Below are positions 63,648 to 64,000 of a DNA stretch of 64,000 bases, piece by piece (position 1 is the stretch's first letter; every line of letters begins with the position of its first letter). The notes beneath the pieces are model-generated. The model did not search any database, was not told the origin of the DNA, and worked only from the letters and a program-made list of their open reading frames with translations. Source of the DNA: CAZRSW01 sp964602845 (GTDB lineage: Bacteria > Chloroflexota > Dehalococcoidia > Lucifugimonadales > UBA826); assembly GCA_964602845.1 (NCBI GenBank), contig CAZRSW010000009.1:1-64000 (forward strand), in the 5' to 3' direction. The position numbers were made by a program, and so were the translations under genes.

Positions 63648-64000
63648 TTAGTCCGACTTATTAGCGATATGGTCCTTGCCTGCCTCGAGTAATTGTACGA
63701 TGTCGTCAACATCGAAAACACATCCACCCCAAGTGCCCCCGGAGGCGTCTTGAAGGGCCGCCCATAAACGGGAATCAATGGGGAGTTTTGGGTGAGAACG
63801 TAAATTAGTGGGACGGGGGCGTGTGTCTATTTGTTTGTCCCCCCAGGCTTTACCCTTATTCCCGGATTTATCTCCTACCAAATTTATTGAGCCAACCAAG
63901 TTGTTTTTGTCGATGATAATTTCTATCAAGTCCCCATCCTGTACCTTACCGATCGGTCCTCCTGCCAGCGCTTCAGGGCCCACATGTCCTATGCAAGCAC
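63648..64000 (-). CDS. IlvD/Edd-family dehydratase, C-terminal part only
   Basis: The last ~116 codons of a gene that continues past the right edge; the frame is open through ACIGHVGPEALAGGPIG, the typical C-terminal segment of dihydroxy-acid and sugar-acid dehydratases (GHxxPEAxxGGPI). It is followed by VQDGDLIEIIID and ASGGTWGGCVFDVDDI. These enzymes use an iron-sulfur cluster to dehydrate dihydroxy or aldonic acids. Its C-terminus is longer than that of biosynthetic IlvD, more like the sugar-acid branch. It converges on the NHL gene. Confidence 0.85.
   Translation of the reverse strand, partial: ACIGHVGPEALAGGPIGKVQDGDLIEIIIDKNNLVGSINLVGDKSGNKGKAWGDKQIDTRPRPTNLRSHPKLPIDSRLWAALQDASGGTWGGCVFDVDDIVQLLEAGKDHIANKSD

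Noticed and set aside
63625..63655. CGGACTA/TAGTCCG hairpin between the NHL and IlvD-type genes
   Set aside because: Only 7 bp with a 17-base loop and no U tract on either strand; it also overlaps the stop codon of the dehydratase gene.
1..64000. CRISPR arrays, IS elements, prophage genes, rRNA
   Set aside because: No regularly spaced repeats, transposase, integrase or phage proteins and no rRNA sequence were found in either strand.

Overview
The window looks like a scaffold from a free-living marine bacterium of the Chloroflexota, most plausibly a SAR202-type lineage. This is inferred from gene content only: solute-binding lipoproteins with a long V/E/K-rich tether, an enolase-superfamily dehydratase beside an IlvD-type dehydratase, several DUF1501/DUF1800/NHL-propeller genes, a large-form SRP RNA and an AT-leaning, tightly packed genome. 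Two runs of 100 N mark scaffold joins. The first (4149-4248) is an artefact, because the same 55 bases flank it on both sides.

Region 1 (1-9.0 kb) starts with a leftward operon of two tandem pairs of glycine/sarcosine/betaine-reductase-type component B genes (GrdB-like plus GrdE-like). Both GrdB-like genes are interrupted at the same place by an in-frame UGA that reads as selenocysteine (Ala/Ser-Thr-U-Gly-x-Cys-Asn-Arg-Cys). Both are followed by the same perfect 7-bp hairpin, a good candidate bacterial SECIS element. Next to them, rightward, are a family-5 solute-binding lipoprotein, a terminator, and two Dpp/Opp-type permeases without ATPase genes.

Region 2 (9.0-40.2 kb) is mostly housekeeping. 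It holds tRNA-Leu(UAG), the large SRP RNA, rsmA-ispE and followers, mgtE, a leftward pheS-pheT-moeA-ilvE series, an MscS channel, a DinG-like helicase coupled to an OGG1-type glycosylase, argH-rpe-tsaD, nth, argC and tRNA-Glu(UUC). A five-gene operon at 33.1-37.0 kb contains two PLP alanine-racemase/D-threonine-aldolase-like proteins; the first has lost the PLP lysine.

Region 3 (40.3-64 kb) begins right after tRNA-Glu and the second gap and is an accessory, apparently catabolic region. It has an enolase-superfamily sugar-acid dehydratase, an MBL hydrolase, a second peptide-type ABC system with two copies of one permease and two near-identical promoters, two copies of a DUF1800-NHL gene pair (one preceded by DUF1501), a zinc alcohol dehydrogenase, two further NHL proteins, a divergent transketolase-like enzyme, an amidase coupled to a 64-residue CxxC protein, and the end of an IlvD/Edd-type dehydratase. 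Together these suggest import and oxidation of organic acids, amines or small peptides. No CRISPR array, IS element, phage gene, rRNA or replication origin was seen.
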